In this document: positions 1 to 8,434 of the stretch, piece after piece
Position numbering within the stretch: the stretch's first letter is position 1
How the letters are laid out: each line of letters starts with the position of its first letter
Source: Slackia isoflavoniconvertens
Lineage (GTDB): Bacteria > Actinomycetota > Coriobacteriia > Coriobacteriales > Eggerthellaceae
Length of the DNA: 64,000 nt
NCBI RefSeq assembly: GCF_003725955.1
Contig: NZ_QIBZ01000006.1
Location: 62,001 to 126,000 of the forward strand
Reading direction: 5' to 3'
The notes under the pieces: model-generated
Database searches by the model: none
What the model was told of the DNA's origin: nothing
What the model saw: the letters and a program-made list of their open reading frames with translations, nothing else
Translations under genes and position numbers: made by a program

Positions 1-807
1 CAGGCGAAGCGTACCGCTGCAGAAAGCGGCGGCAAGTCGATCGCCCTCACTTTCGACATCGATCCCGATGAGCGTTTTCATGCTGATCGCCTGAAGAAAC
101 TCATGACCAACGAGCAGCGTGTGAAAGCACTTGCCGATACAGGAGTCGACTGTGTCGTGGTTTTACCGTTCACCCCGGCATTTTCTGCCCAGTCGCCTAT
201 GGCTTTCATGGATGCGACGTTCGGTGGATGCGCACCGTATGCGATGCATGTGGGCACCGATTTTCGTTTTGGCGCGAAAGCGGCAGGTACTGTTTCCGAG
301 TTGCATGAGTGGGGCGATTCGCGTGGAACGCGTATTTGCTCGCATGATCTGGAAAGCTTCGATGGACGTCCCATTACCGCTACGCGCATCCGCCTTCTTT
401 TGGGCGATTGCAAGGTTGCGGCGGCGATTGAGCTTTTGGGCCACCCGTATACGTTCGAAGGTGTGGTGCAGCAGGGCCGCGGCCAAGGCAACGATATGGG
501 CTTTGCTACGGCGAATTTGCAGCTGCCCGCGATGATGCAGGTGCTCGGCGAGGCCGTATACGCTGCTTATGTCACCGTCGACGGCGTGCGGTATAAATCG
601 GCGATGAGCGTGGGGGTTGCGCCTACGTTTGCCGACGCGACCGCGACGTGCGAAGCACATATCCTCGATTTCGACGGAAAAATCTACGGCGATACGATCA
701 AAGTTGAGCCAGTTGAATTCCTTCGTCCGATGATCAAGTTCGACTCGGTTGATGAGCTCATTGCAACCGTCAAGGGCAATATTGAATGGGTGAGGGAAAA
801 CCTCTAG
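1..807 (+). CDS. ribF: Riboflavin kinase / FMN adenylyltransferase, 5'-truncated by the window
   Basis: Bifunctional FAD synthetase that phosphorylates riboflavin to FMN and adenylates FMN to FAD. The frame is open from base 1, so the start lies upstream; 268 residues are visible. The visible part begins late in the nucleotidyltransferase strand (SIALTFDIDPDERF), continues through FRFGAKAAGTVSEL, and then enters the C-terminal kinase domain (TFEGVVQQGRGQGNDMGFAT). The family motif GFPTAN appears as GFATAN, a conservative change. RibF proteins usually have about 300 residues, so only a short N-terminal piece is missing. The stop is followed by about 280 bases without a gene before dnaG. The assignment is based on the two-domain order and motifs. 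Confidence 0.9.
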   Translation, partial: QAKRTAAESGGKSIALTFDIDPDERFHADRLKKLMTNEQRVKALADTGVDCVVVLPFTPAFSAQSPMAFMDATFGGCAPYAMHVGTDFRFGAKAAGTVSELHEWGDSRGTRICSHDLESFDGRPITATRIRLLLGDCKVAAAIELLGHPYTFEGVVQQGRGQGNDMGFATANLQLPAMMQVLGEAVYAAYVTVDGVRYKSAMSVGVAPTFADATATCEAHILDFDGKIYGDTIKVEPVEFLRPMIKFDSVDELIATVKGNIEWVRENL

Positions 808-864
808 GCGCATGCGCGTCATGGACGATTGCCTTTGGACCTGTTTTCGCGGCTGCTGGGCGGG

Positions 865-1014
865 AGCCTGGCGCTGGCCCGACCGAAGTGCCCGCGAGGC
901 TACCGCTCGCTTTCGGCTCGCTTTGCGCCTCGCTCCGGTTTCCCGTTTTGAAAGATTTGAGAAACCGAGCACTTCCGTCGGGCCAGCCCAGGCTGTTCGG
1001 TTTGTGCGGAATCT
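865..1014. repeat. Imperfect palindromic intergenic region before dnaG, possible degenerate element copy
   Basis: The 281 bases between ribF and dnaG hold no gene. Bases 865-891 and 969-994 form a long imperfect inverted repeat (core GCTGGCCCGAC / GTCGGGCCAGC, extended by AGCCTGG / CCAGGCT and by GAAGTGC / GCACTTC). A 7-bp hairpin, CGGTTTC/GAAACCG, sits inside it. Just after the right arm, at 1004-1013, is GTGCGGAATC, the same block found in the palindromic elements at 19761-20013 and 61883-62070. CTTCGG-like blocks are also present. It looks like a decayed relative of those elements, but the match is weaker. Confidence 0.45.
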
Positions 1015-1088
1015 ATCGGATCAAGGAATTCGCGCCGCGAACAGTGCTTCTTGTTGAAGGGCAAGCGGCGGGATGGAAAGGGAACGTT

Positions 1089-2948
1089 TTGGCAGGAATT
1101 CCGGAAGATGATATTCGCCGCGTGCGCGAGGCGAGCGATCTGGTCTCCATTGCGGGGGAGCGGGTCGTTCTGCGTCAGCGTGGCCGCGATTTCTGGGGTT
1201 GCTGCCCGTTCCATAACGAGAAATCCCCCTCGTTCAAAATCGATCCGTCGACGCAGTTGTGGCATTGCTTCGGCTGCGGCGAAGGCGGAGACGTCTTCAG
1301 CTTCGTGATGAAGCTCGACGATATCGGCTTTGTCGATGCCGTGCGCGAGCTTGCGCGCCGTGCGGGCATTCAAATTACCGAAGCGCCTGGCGCCGCTATG
1401 AACCGCGGCAAGAAAGCACGCTTAAAAGAGGTGTGCAACGCCTCTGCTGAATTCTTCCACACCCAGCTTATGCGCGGGCGCGGCCCGAAGGTCGACGAGG
1501 CCCGCTCCTATTTGGCGGGGCGTGATTTGGGCGGAGAGGTGCCGAAGAAGTGGCAGCTCGGTTTTGCTCCAGGGTCGGGCTCTCTCGTCGCATACCTCAA
1601 CTCGAAGGGCTTCAAGGCGAAGGAAATGATCGAGGCCAACGTGGCCGTCGAGGGACGAGGAGGCGGCGCTCGCGATCGCTTCTATGAACGCATCATGTTT
1701 CCCATTCGCGATGTCGATGGCGATGTGATCGCGTTCGGCGGACGTGTGGTGGGCAAGGGCGAGCCGAAGTATCTCAATTCGCAGGAAACTCCCATCTTCC
1801 ACAAATCGGAAGTGCTTTTTGGCCTCGATAAGGCTAAGGCGGCTATGGCGTCGACCGGCGTTGCTATTATCTGCGAAGGCTATACCGATGTCATCATGAT
1901 GCATGAGGCCGGCGTGACCAACGTGGTCGCTACGTTGGGTACCGCGCTTACCGTGCAGCATATTCGTGTGCTGTCGCGGCATGCCAAGCACAAGATCGTG
2001 TATTTGTTTGACGGCGACGAGGCTGGCCAGCGCGCAGCCGATCGCGCGGCGCGATTCATTGATGAAAGCATGCTCCCCGAAGCGGGCCGCAAGCAGGTTG
2101 ACTTGTGCGCCGTCACGCTTCCCGATAACCTCGACCCGGCCGATTTCGTGGTGCAACGTGGGGGCGAAGCCATTCAGGAGCTCATCGATAACGCGGTGCC
2201 GCTTCTTCGTTACGCGATCGATCGCAAGCTTCGCGGCCGTAATCTCGTTGATTTCGGCGAAAAAGGCAGGGCACTCACCGAAGTGCTCGAACTTTTGGCG
2301 CCCATCAAACATTCGGTGCTCGCGCAGGAGTACGCGGGCTATATCGCCGATTGCTTGCAGCTCGATGTGAATGCGGTGGTCGAAAAGCTTGCCGCGACGC
2401 GCGAGACCCGCCAATTCGAGCCTTCGCAGGCATCGGCTGGTGCAGCGGCGCCCGCGCCTCGCACGCCCAAAGTCGCATTGCCTCCGCGCGAGAAGGAGCG
2501 CCTGCGCATCGAGCGCGATTTTCTGTCGCTGTGCGCAAGCGAGCCTTCGATCGGTTTGGCATATGCGGGCGCGTTGGCGCAAACGGTGTGGCATCGCGAC
2601 ATTCACGGTCAAATCGCTACGCAACTGCTCGACGTGCTTGCTGAAGACGCTGCGGCGCCTGCGGCGGAAATCGTGCGTCGACTCGAGGAGTCTATTCCTG
2701 GGGCGGCATCGGTTATTTCCGGTTCAAGCACGCACGACGATCGCGAGCCGGGCGAGCTCGCGCGCTTTTTCTCCGAAGAGCTCACGATTCGCGATATGGA
2801 AGACCTCATTCGCGAGATGAACGCGCAACTCAAGCGCCCGCAAGATATGTCGGCTGACGACTACAATCTCGTGTTCGAGAGCGTGGTGGCTATGCAGAAG
2901 GAGCTTGCTGCGGCGAAGCTCGCGCATAAGCCGTTCGGAATCGAATAG
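1089..2948 (+). CDS. dnaG: DNA primase DnaG
   Basis: Synthesises RNA primers for chromosome replication together with DnaB. I chose the TTG at 1089 because GGAAAGGGA lies 6-7 bases upstream and the protein then begins with the usual GIPEDDIRRVREASDLVSI; this gives 619 residues, normal for the family. The N-terminal CHC2 zinc-binding domain has C39, H42, C60 and C63 (CPFH and CFGC). The TOPRIM core follows with IICEGYTDV and the acidic VYLFDGDEAGQ motif. The C-terminal region is poorly conserved, as usual for the DnaB-interaction domain. The next gene is rpoD, so this resembles the classic dnaG-rpoD macromolecular synthesis pair. Confidence 0.95.
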   Translation: MAGIPEDDIRRVREASDLVSIAGERVVLRQRGRDFWGCCPFHNEKSPSFKIDPSTQLWHCFGCGEGGDVFSFVMKLDDIGFVDAVRELARRAGIQITEAPGAAMNRGKKARLKEVCNASAEFFHTQLMRGRGPKVDEARSYLAGRDLGGEVPKKWQLGFAPGSGSLVAYLNSKGFKAKEMIEANVAVEGRGGGARDRFYERIMFPIRDVDGDVIAFGGRVVGKGEPKYLNSQETPIFHKSEVLFGLDKAKAAMASTGVAIICEGYTDVIMMHEAGVTNVVATLGTALTVQHIRVLSRHAKHKIVYLFDGDEAGQRAADRAARFIDESMLPEAGRKQVDLCAVTLPDNLDPADFVVQRGGEAIQELIDNAVPLLRYAIDRKLRGRNLVDFGEKGRALTEVLELLAPIKHSVLAQEYAGYIADCLQLDVNAVVEKLAATRETRQFEPSQASAGAAAPAPRTPKVALPPREKERLRIERDFLSLCASEPSIGLAYAGALAQTVWHRDIHGQIATQLLDVLAEDAAAPAAEIVRRLEESIPGAASVISGSSTHDDREPGELARFFSEELTIRDMEDLIREMNAQLKRPQDMSADDYNLVFESVVAMQKELAAAKLAHKPFGIE

Positions 2949-3076
2949 CGACCCGAAGAGTCTCATTTTGCGGAAATCATGCGGTGAATCCCGCACAAAC
3001 ATAGGGAAAAGTGATAAGCTAATGAGCTGTATCTTTAGGGCTCCTATGCCCTTTTCACGGCGAAAGGATAGCATCT

Positions 3077-4258
3077 GTGTCTGCTGCCAAAACTAATGCG
3101 ACCGTAGAGAAGAATAAAACCAAGAAACCCGTCGACGACGTCGCGCTTCCCGCTGACGATGTCATCGAAGATGAAAAAGACGAATCGCTCGAAGACGAAG
3201 ATTTGCTTGAAGGCATCCCCGAGGAAGAGCTGAAAGCCGTTGAGTCGAGCGCTGTTGCCGCTCTGCCCAAGGTGAACTCCACCCGCGCTCGTGCACGCGC
3301 TCGCCGTCGTTCCACCGATGCCTCGGTTACCATGCTCACGGGCGACCCGGTGCGTATGTACCTTAAAGAAATCGGCAAGGTTCCGCTGCTGACTGCCGCG
3401 GAAGAAATCGACCTCGCCATGAAAATCGAGGCCGGCGTTGCCGCCACTGCCGAGCTCGAGAAGGCTGAAGAAGAGGGCATTGAGCTTGAGCGTCGCGAGA
3501 AGCGCCGCCTGTCCCGCGTTGAGCAGGTAGGCCTCAATGCCAAGCAGCAGCTTATTGAAGCTAACCTGCGTCTCGTCGTTTCTATTGCGAAGCGTTACGT
3601 GGGCCGCGGCATGCTGTTCCTCGATCTTATCCAGGAAGGCAACCTGGGCCTTATTCGCGCCGTCGAGAAGTTTGACTACACGAAGGGCTTCAAGTTCTCC
3701 ACGTATGCCACGTGGTGGATTCGCCAGGCTATTACGCGCGCTATCGCCGACCAGGCGCGTACCATTCGTATTCCCGTGCACATGGTCGAAACCATCAACA
3801 AGCTCGTGCGCATTCAGCGCCAGCTGCTCCAAGAGCTCGGGCGCGACCCTTCGCCGGAAGAAATTGGCGAGAAAATGGGACTGACCGCCGAACGCGTGCG
3901 CGAAATCCAGAAAATCAGCCAGGAGCCGGTTTCTCTCGAGACGCCTATCGGCGAAGAGGAAGACTCTCAGCTGGGCGACTTCATTGAAGACGACGCGGCT
4001 ATCGTGCCTCCTGACGCTGCGAGCTTCTCGATGCTCCAAGAGCAGCTTTCCAAGGTGCTTGACGGTTTGGCCGAACGTGAGCGCAAGGTTATTAGCCTGC
4101 GCTTCGGCTTGGAAGATGGCCACCCGCATACGCTCGAGGAAGTGGGCCGCGAATTTGGCGTTACCCGTGAGCGTATTCGCCAAATCGAGAGCAAAACGCT
4201 TGCAAAGCTGCGCCATCCGAGCCGCTCTTCCAAGTTGAAGGATTATCTGGAAGATTAG
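3077..4258 (+). CDS. rpoD: Primary RNA polymerase sigma factor (sigma-70, RpoD/SigA)
   Basis: Housekeeping sigma factor of 393 residues with a GTG start preceded by GAAAGGA. The first about 85 residues are acidic and Lys-rich, followed by a basic RARARARRR stretch, as in other actinobacterial primary sigmas. Region 1.2 ([17 protein letters not shown]), region 2 ([20 protein letters not shown] then [20 protein letters not shown]), region 3 ([20 protein letters not shown]) and region 4 with its helix-turn-helix ([20 protein letters not shown]) all appear in order. It lies 128 bases downstream of dnaG, leaving room for its own promoter. No anti-sigma partner is adjacent. The full set of regions makes it the primary sigma rather than an alternative one. 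Confidence 0.96.
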   Translation: MSAAKTNATVEKNKTKKPVDDVALPADDVIEDEKDESLEDEDLLEGIPEEELKAVESSAVAALPKVNSTRARARARRRSTDASVTMLTGDPVRMYLKEIGKVPLLTAAEEIDLAMKIEAGVAATAELEKAEEEGIELERREKRRLSRVEQVGLNAKQQLIEANLRLVVSIAKRYVGRGMLFLDLIQEGNLGLIRAVEKFDYTKGFKFSTYATWWIRQAITRAIADQARTIRIPVHMVETINKLVRIQRQLLQELGRDPSPEEIGEKMGLTAERVREIQKISQEPVSLETPIGEEEDSQLGDFIEDDAAIVPPDAASFSMLQEQLSKVLDGLAERERKVISLRFGLEDGHPHTLEEVGREFGVTRERIRQIESKTLAKLRHPSRSSKLKDYLED

Positions 4259-4275
4259 TCGTTGCATATTGCGTC

Positions 4276-4304
4276 GCGCCCAATGCCTTTTCGTCATTGG
4301 GTGT
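4276..4304 (+). terminator. Hairpin after rpoD
   Basis: GCGCCCAATG pairs with CATTGGGTGT (two G-U pairs) around a 9-base loop, 17 bases after the rpoD stop. The downstream T content is poor (GATGCTTTC), so it is either a weak intrinsic terminator or a 3'-end stabiliser. Confidence 0.45.
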
Positions 4305-4392
4305 GATGCTTTCAATGTGCCGTTAGAATGCTACGCCGCTCAAGAGTGTTTTACGCTACAATAAGCGGGCTGCATGTGCGGCATATACAGAA

Positions 4393-4467
4393 GGGCCTGT
4401 AGCTCAACGGTGGAGCAGGGGACTCATAATCCTTTGGTTCTCGGTTCGAATCCGGGCGGGCCCACCA
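4393..4467 (+). tRNA. tRNA with CAU anticodon (Met or lysidine-modified Ile2)
   Basis: A 75-base cloverleaf with acceptor GGGCCTG/CGGGCCC, discriminator A and an encoded CCA. The anticodon loop CTCATAA carries CAT, and the T-arm has GGTTCGAATCC. The anticodon-arm context GACTCATAATC resembles tRNA-Ile2(CAU), which is read as AUA after TilS modification, but elongator Met is equally possible from the sequence alone. It is not an initiator, because the G-C stack typical of the initiator anticodon stem is not clear. A candidate -10 TACAAT lies at 4357-4362. Confidence 0.9.
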
Positions 4468-4478
4468 CAAAACATCTG

Positions 4479-4508
4479 GTCGGAAGCCATTTTGCTTCCG
4501 ACTTTTTT
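4479..4508 (+). terminator. Rho-independent terminator of the CAU tRNA
   Basis: GTCGGAAGC and GCTTCCGAC form a 9-bp stem with a CATTTT loop, followed immediately by six T. It starts 12 bases after the tRNA CCA end. Confidence 0.85.
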
Positions 4509-4563
4509 GTTTTCAGACCCAAGAATCGGGCTATGGTGTAGGGCCTAGACCCGAGGCCCCACG

Positions 4564-5136
4564 CTAGCGCATGAGCGGGGCGGCGCCATGGCAGGTGATG
4601 GCGCCGAGCAGCGCCGCCGCTTCTTGCGGGTCGACGCGTTTGCCGCGACGCACCCATTCGCGGTAAAAGTCCAGCGCCGTGGTGCGGATAAAGTTCAACA
4701 CCAGCTCCTCAGCGTCGGCGTCCATCCATGCAAAAGGGTCCTGCCCAGCGGACTTATAGCGCATCATCTGCTCACGATAGATATGGTTGCCAAAGTCGTA
4801 GGGTCCGGGCGAACAGATAAGCTTCTCAATGGTAGGAGTTTGCTCGACAAGGAACAAAAAGAAACGCTGCGCATGGCCGTCAAGGTCTTTTGGCTGGTCG
4901 GCAGTGGTTTCGTAATTATCGAAAAAGTCGTTCATGACTTCATTCATCACGCTGTCGTACAGCGTTTCGATAGATTCGAAATGCAGATAGAACGTCTTGC
5001 GGTTGATGCCGGCGCGCTCGGTTAAATCCTTCACCGTGATTCTCGCCACGCCCACTTCGCCCACCATATCCATGAACGCATCGCGTATGAGTTTGCGCGT
5101 GCGCATGACGCGCAAATCTGTTTTGCTTTCGGCCAT
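4564..5136 (-). CDS. TetR/AcrR-family transcriptional regulator
   Basis: A 190-residue regulator. The start at 5136 is set by a G-rich Shine-Dalgarno (GGGGGGG) 4 bases upstream and by the MAESKTDLRVMRTRKLIRDA opening typical of TetR DNA-binding domains. The helix-turn-helix reads ITVKDLTERAGINRKTFYLH (around residues 28-50). The C-terminal ligand-binding half belongs to the group with a FIRTTALDFYREWVRRG-type end and does not identify the effector. It is divergent from the molybdoenzyme operon across 263 bases that contain two inverted repeats, so it most likely controls that operon and itself. The ligand could be the enzyme's substrate, which would make the pair an inducible reductase; this is inference. 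Confidence 0.85.
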   Translation of the reverse strand: MAESKTDLRVMRTRKLIRDAFMDMVGEVGVARITVKDLTERAGINRKTFYLHFESIETLYDSVMNEVMNDFFDNYETTADQPKDLDGHAQRFFLFLVEQTPTIEKLICSPGPYDFGNHIYREQMMRYKSAGQDPFAWMDADAEELVLNFIRTTALDFYREWVRRGKRVDPQEAAALLGAITCHGAAPLMR

Positions 5137-5168
5137 GATCCCCCCCGTACCTTGGCTGCGCCTATGCG

Positions 5169-5200
5169 TTTCGCCACGGAAAAATGCACGTGTGGCGAAA
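5169..5200. promoter_or_regulatory. 9-bp perfect inverted repeat, candidate TetR operator
   Basis: TTTCGCCAC (5169-5177) and GTGGCGAAA (5192-5200) are perfectly complementary across a 14-base spacer. On the minus strand the repeat falls between a candidate -10 (TATAAT, 5229-5224) and the regulator start at 5136, so it would lie in the regulator's 5' leader or block elongation. It could be an operator or an RNA hairpin. Confidence 0.45.
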
Positions 5201-5223
5201 TCCCCTTCGTTCGAAATGTGTCG

Positions 5224-5229
5224 ATTATA
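5224..5229 (-). promoter_or_regulatory. Candidate -10 box of the TetR-family gene
   Basis: A perfect TATAAT reads on the minus strand, about 90 bases upstream of the regulator's start codon. No good -35 is seen at 17 bases, so the promoter call is tentative. Confidence 0.4.
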
Positions 5230-5350
5230 CCCCGATTTCTTGCGTTCGTTGCCTAAGCACCATATCGCGAAGCTGGGCAGTGAACGAGGTTTCCATACCC
5301 TCCATAATGCAGGTGCGAAACGGGTCCGGTATAAATCGGTCATCGTAATT

Positions 5351-5380
5351 ATATCCCCTTTACTTGGGAAAACGGGATAT
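5351..5380. promoter_or_regulatory. ATATCCC-N16-GGGATAT inverted repeat before the molybdoenzyme operon
   Basis: Two perfect 7-base arms (5351-5357 and 5374-5380) lie 20-50 bases upstream of the catalytic-subunit start codon and just downstream of an A/T-rich GGTATAAAT segment that could be its -10. The position suits an operator for the divergent TetR regulator. It is a second candidate besides the repeat at 5169-5200. Confidence 0.4.
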
Positions 5381-5399
5381 ACGGAACGAAGGAGAGGAT

Positions 5400-7805
5400 A
5401 TGGAAGGTAGCAAAAGGATGCGTGCGGTGCTTGATCGTCGTAGCTTCCTCAGGCTAGGTGCTGCCAGCGGCGCACTTGCTGCTGTGGGCGGTATGGCCAC
5501 CACGCAGGGCTGGCTGACACCTGCGCAGGCAACAGCGGCGCCTGAAGAGCGCACGGCGTTCACGTACCACAACGAGCATTGCCTGTGTAACTGCATGTTG
5601 CAGTGCACGGTGCGTGACGGACGCCTGGTCATGGTACAACCGCGCCCGAATAGTGACAAGCGTTTCCAAAACGTGTGTCTTAAGGGCATTTCCGAGATCG
5701 AGCACATCTATGGGGAAGCGCGCATTCAATCGCCTATGCGTCGCGTGGGAGAACGCGGCAGCGGTCAGTTCGAGGTAATCAGCTGGGACGAGGCGTTTAA
5801 AATCATCGCCGAGAAATTCCAGGCCACCATCGACAAGTACGGTTCGCAGGCGTTGTGGATTCAATACTCCACGGAGGCTTCGCAGCGTTTCAGTCCGCTA
5901 CTAGCTTCCATTTTGGGCGCGCAAGCTGGCGGTTTGAACGGCTACGACATGGGCCAGGGTAACGGTCAGGGTCAAGCGTTCGGCTGGTCGGGCATGTTCG
6001 CGCTCAACACCATATGGGAGTGGAAGCAGGCTAACGTGGTGCTTATGACCAACTGCAACATGCTGGAAACGGGCATGATGTGGTCGCGCGCTTTCCTTGA
6101 TGCTCAGGCTGCTGGCACGAAGATCATCGTACTCGACCCGCGTTTCACGGCAACGGCAAGCAAGGCAGACCAGTGGGTTGGGCTGCGCGCGGGTACCGAC
6201 CCGGCGTTTTTCCTGGGAATGGTGAAGTACCTGCTGGACAACGACTTGTGCGATCGCGAGCACATGCTGGCGCACACGTCGTTCCCCTTCCTTGTGAACG
6301 CGAACACCGGTGAGGTGCTCGGCGAGATGCACGATACAGTGGATAAGGAAACTGGCGAGCCGAAGCAGGTGAAAGCCCCGTATGTGTGGGACAGCGCAAC
6401 GGGTGCGGCTGTGCTGCATGATACGCCGGGCGCGCAGCCTGCGCTCGAAGGCACCTTCACGGTGGACGGTGTGCAATATATCACCGAGTATGACTTGCTC
6501 AAGCAGCAGATGGCCGACTACACGCTCGACTGGGCCGAGGGCGTTACCGGTGTGCCGGCCGATACTATCGCCCAGGTGGCGCGCGAGTATGCAAAGGGTC
6601 CGTCTATCATCTGCAATGGCGTGGGCGGTATCGATAAATTCTCCAACAACGACATCGCCGGCCACTGCTATGCGCTTATCGCCTCGCTAACCGGCAACTA
6701 TGGCAAGCGCGGTACCGGTTGTGGTATCTACCACTACCATACTGTCCTGTCCGGGGCCAAGTTGGGCGCCTGGAAGCTGCCTGAGAACAGCAAGCCCACG
6801 CCTAGCAAAAAAGGCTTCTACGACATTGTGAACACCGACGACGTGCACGCGGCCATGTTCTTCGGCGATATTCCCACGCAGAAGGCGGCGAACTGGGCAA
6901 ACACGCAGCGTTGGTTGGATTCGCTTGACTTCGTGTGCGTGGCAGACATTTATCACAGCTCGGTTGTTGACTACGTTGACCTGGTGCTTCCCGTGTGCAG
7001 CAAGTTCGAGTGCGCCGACAGCGTGGGCGGCGTGAAGAACGCCAACGGCTACATTCTGGAGAACCAGAAGGTGCTTGACCCGTTGTTCGATTCCAAATCC
7101 GACTTCTACATTGAGAAGGGCATTGCCGAAGCCATGGGGCTGGGCGATTTATATCCGGAGAATGGTGAAGAATATGCTCGTGCTATCTTGACCACGGACG
7201 ACCCGTCGTGTGAAGGTATCACACTTGAAGCGCTGAACAGGGAAAACGGTGCCTGTAAGCTGGTGCTGGATTGGGACGATACCGTCGGCGAGGAAGTGGG
7301 CATGACCTACGCAACGCCTTCGACCAAGCAGGAGCCGTACTACGAGAACATGCTGGCGTGGGGCCAGGCGTTCCCGCAGTGGGAGCGTCCTAACGAGGCG
7401 TACCCGGAAAACCCGCTGCGCGAAAAATACCCGCTGCAGTTCAGCCAAGCTCGTTCGCGCTTCCGCGTGCATTCTGCCTATTCGGGTGCGAAGTGGATCC
7501 AGCAGCTGTTCGAGCCGCATATCGAGCTGAACCCGTCCGATGCCGCTGCGCGTGGCCTTGTCGATGGCGACGAGGTTGAGGTGTACAACGATCGCGGTTC
7601 GTTCCGCACGAAGCTGCGCCTGAACAACGCCGTGCAGCCTGAAAGCGCGTTTATGGCCGAAAGCACGTACCGTCAGTATCTTGAGGGGACGCTGATGCAA
7701 AGCGTATCCAACGATACGATGAACCCGCGCGGTTACGACATGATGTTCGGTCCCATGATTCCGTACAACGACACGCTCATTGAGATTAAAAAGGCAGGTG
7801 AATAG
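5400..7805 (+). CDS. Tat-exported molybdopterin oxidoreductase catalytic subunit (DMSO reductase family)
   Basis: A large periplasmic-type molybdo-bis-MGD subunit of 801 residues. The start at 5400 follows GGAG at 5 bases. A Tat signal is clear: DRRSFLRLGAASGALAAVGG within the first 40 residues. A [4Fe-4S] motif follows with C61, C65, C69 and C93 (C-X3-C-X3-C-X23-C, plus an extra C63), ending in NVCLKG. Molybdopterin-binding features include IIVLDPRFTATASKADQWVG, and the C-terminal dinucleotide-binding domain has MNPRGYD near the end. By position, D183 in GYDMGQ is my guess for the Mo ligand. The next three genes encode an Fe-S subunit, an NrfD anchor and a TorD chaperone, so it is a quinol-linked respiratory reductase. 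The substrate cannot be read from the sequence; relatives act on S- or N-oxides or on catechols. Confidence 0.9.
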   Translation: MEGSKRMRAVLDRRSFLRLGAASGALAAVGGMATTQGWLTPAQATAAPEERTAFTYHNEHCLCNCMLQCTVRDGRLVMVQPRPNSDKRFQNVCLKGISEIEHIYGEARIQSPMRRVGERGSGQFEVISWDEAFKIIAEKFQATIDKYGSQALWIQYSTEASQRFSPLLASILGAQAGGLNGYDMGQGNGQGQAFGWSGMFALNTIWEWKQANVVLMTNCNMLETGMMWSRAFLDAQAAGTKIIVLDPRFTATASKADQWVGLRAGTDPAFFLGMVKYLLDNDLCDREHMLAHTSFPFLVNANTGEVLGEMHDTVDKETGEPKQVKAPYVWDSATGAAVLHDTPGAQPALEGTFTVDGVQYITEYDLLKQQMADYTLDWAEGVTGVPADTIAQVAREYAKGPSIICNGVGGIDKFSNNDIAGHCYALIASLTGNYGKRGTGCGIYHYHTVLSGAKLGAWKLPENSKPTPSKKGFYDIVNTDDVHAAMFFGDIPTQKAANWANTQRWLDSLDFVCVADIYHSSVVDYVDLVLPVCSKFECADSVGGVKNANGYILENQKVLDPLFDSKSDFYIEKGIAEAMGLGDLYPENGEEYARAILTTDDPSCEGITLEALNRENGACKLVLDWDDTVGEEVGMTYATPSTKQEPYYENMLAWGQAFPQWERPNEAYPENPLREKYPLQFSQARSRFRVHSAYSGAKWIQQLFEPHIELNPSDAAARGLVDGDEVEVYNDRGSFRTKLRLNNAVQPESAFMAESTYRQYLEGTLMQSVSNDTMNPRGYDMMFGPMIPYNDTLIEIKKAGE

Positions 7806-7808
7806 CCC

Positions 7809-8423
7809 ATGACGAAACTGGCTATCGGAATAGACCTGCACCGCTGTATCGGGTGCAACACGTGCTCGATCGCTTGCAAGATGCAGAACAACGTCCCTGA
7901 CGGCATGCTGTGGAACCGCGTGCTTACCGAGGGCGTGGAGATGTTCGACGACGCTGTTGGCGTGTACCCCAACCTTTCGCGTACGTATCTGCCGGTTGCT
8001 TGCCAGCACTGTGAGAATCCTGCATGCATGAAGGTGTGCCCGACCGGCGCCACATACAAAGATGAGCAGGGTCGCGTGGAGATTGATTACGACCGCTGCA
8101 TCGGCTGTCGTATGTGCATGGGCGCCTGTCCGTATAACGCCCGCGTGTTCAACTGGAACGAGCCTGTGCGCGCGACAGGTTTCCACTATGGCGATGCCGG
8201 CGTGCCGGTTCGCCCACGCGGCGTGGCCGAGAAATGCAGCCTGTGCAAGGAGCGTACCGATCGCGGCGACGAGCCTATGTGCGTGCATTGCTGCCCGGGT
8301 GATGCTCGCGTGTTCGGCGACCTGGATGATCCGGATTCGGCAGTGTCGAGGCTTTGGCGTCGTGGCGGTCATGTGCTGCTCGAGGAAAAGGGCACGCGTC
8401 CGCAAGTGTTTTACGTGAACTAG
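7809..8423 (+). CDS. Four-cluster ferredoxin-like electron transfer subunit (DmsB/NrfC type)
   Basis: A 204-residue Fe-S subunit that would carry electrons between the membrane anchor and the molybdoenzyme. Four cysteine groups bind [4Fe-4S] clusters: CIGCNTCSIAC, CQHCENPACMKVCPTG, CIGCRMCMGACPYNAR, and CSLCKERTDRGDEPMCVHCC. It has no signal peptide, so it is presumably co-exported with the Tat-bearing catalytic subunit. It starts 3 bases after the catalytic-subunit stop, which shows tight translational linkage. The length and cluster pattern match DmsB, NrfC and PsrB proteins. Confidence 0.93.
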   Translation: MTKLAIGIDLHRCIGCNTCSIACKMQNNVPDGMLWNRVLTEGVEMFDDAVGVYPNLSRTYLPVACQHCENPACMKVCPTGATYKDEQGRVEIDYDRCIGCRMCMGACPYNARVFNWNEPVRATGFHYGDAGVPVRPRGVAEKCSLCKERTDRGDEPMCVHCCPGDARVFGDLDDPDSAVSRLWRRGGHVLLEEKGTRPQVFYVN

Positions 8424-8434
8424 GGGGTTGATTG

